Below are positions 21,631 through 21,715 of a stretch of DNA of 21,715 bases, in pieces. The notes under the pieces were generated by a model, which saw only the letters and a list, made by a program, of their open reading frames with translations, ran no database searches and was not told where the DNA came from. The stretch lies in assembly GCA_039908535.1 (NCBI GenBank), contig JAMOAW010000056.1, positions 1 to 21,715 on the forward strand. Reading direction: 5' to 3'. The DNA comes from JAMOAW01 sp039908535 (lineage in GTDB: Bacteria; Pseudomonadota; Magnetococcia; Magnetococcales; JADFZT01). Numbering within the stretch: position 1 is the first letter of the stretch; every line of letters begins with the position of its first letter. The position numbers were made by a program, and so were the translations under genes.

Positions 21631-21715
21631 ATGCCTCAAAAAACGCAATTTCCAGTGTCTGAGATGGTCAATATTTTTAACAGTCGCTCCCACTATGCTG
21701 CTTTTAATCGAAACC
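21631..21715 (+). CDS. Start of an unidentified gene, cut by the window edge
   Basis: ATG 21631 opens a frame that runs to the end of the window (28 full codons, beginning MPQKTQFPVSEMVNIFNSRS). GGACGG lies about 10 bases upstream, and a plausible promoter is at 21563-21591. The fragment has no recognisable motif and no signal peptide. It is divergent from mddA, but no function can be inferred from so few residues. Confidence 0.5.
   Translation, partial: MPQKTQFPVSEMVNIFNSRSHYAAFNRN

Overview
The window is bacterial chromosome of moderate G+C with tightly packed operons. It suggests a Pseudomonadota-like Gram-negative with type IV pili: prepilins with the GFTLIE cleavage site, NnrS, a YebC-RuvC-RuvA-RuvB block, short-form QueF and PAS-rich GGDEF signalling. 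G/C-rich hairpin repeats sit at nearly every operon end. I suspect a magnetotactic coccus-like lineage (Magnetococcia), but no gene here proves it.

Layout. (1) 1-142: C-terminus of a transposase abutting a hairpin-repeat remnant. (2) 170-5135: a NnrS-type membrane protein (-) divergent from a 1158-residue protein ending in two cyclic-nucleotide-binding domains (+). (3) 5161-5262: an 86-bp MITE with perfect 11-bp terminal inverted repeats and an 8-bp target duplication, IS66-like. (4) 5301-8460: a GT-C-like membrane protein with TPRs (+), convergent with two type IV pilin genes (-) that are separated by a strong intrinsic terminator; a TGACAAA half-site array lies upstream. (5) 8465-13190 (-): coaBC and an Rrf2 regulator, then a hairpin repeat, then an overlapping four-gene sulfur operon: ThiF/MoeB-type E1, cysteine synthase, a second degenerate E1-like protein and a TusA-like protein. 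(6) 13286-16199 (+): queF and a PAS/GAF/GGDEF diguanylate cyclase. (7) 16421-19319 (+): yebC, ruvC, ruvA, ruvB. (8) 19584-21445 (-): an MddA-like methanethiol S-methyltransferase and an Old Yellow Enzyme family oxidoreductase. (9) From 21631: the start of an unidentified gene (+).

How the genes fit together. Much of the middle concerns sulfur and cysteine: CoaBC consumes cysteine, the cysteine-free Rrf2 protein resembles CymR-type regulators, and the E1/CysK/E1-like/TusA operon looks like a sulfur-carrier route to cysteine. MddA methylates methanethiol. The most striking point is that the two E1-like proteins are complementary. One keeps the ATP, metal and cysteine residues but lacks the N-terminal RYxRQ segment. 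The other keeps RYSRQ but has lost the adenylation and cysteine motifs. This is the division of labour seen in eukaryotic heterodimeric E1 enzymes such as SAE1-UBA2.

The other notable layer is a modular family of intergenic hairpin repeats. They occupy intergenic spaces where transcripts end, are absent from the three divergent promoter regions, and carry a GCCC-GNA-GGGC hairpin whose three-base loop varies only at its centre. All assignments come from reading the sequence and from knowledge of the families; no database search was possible.
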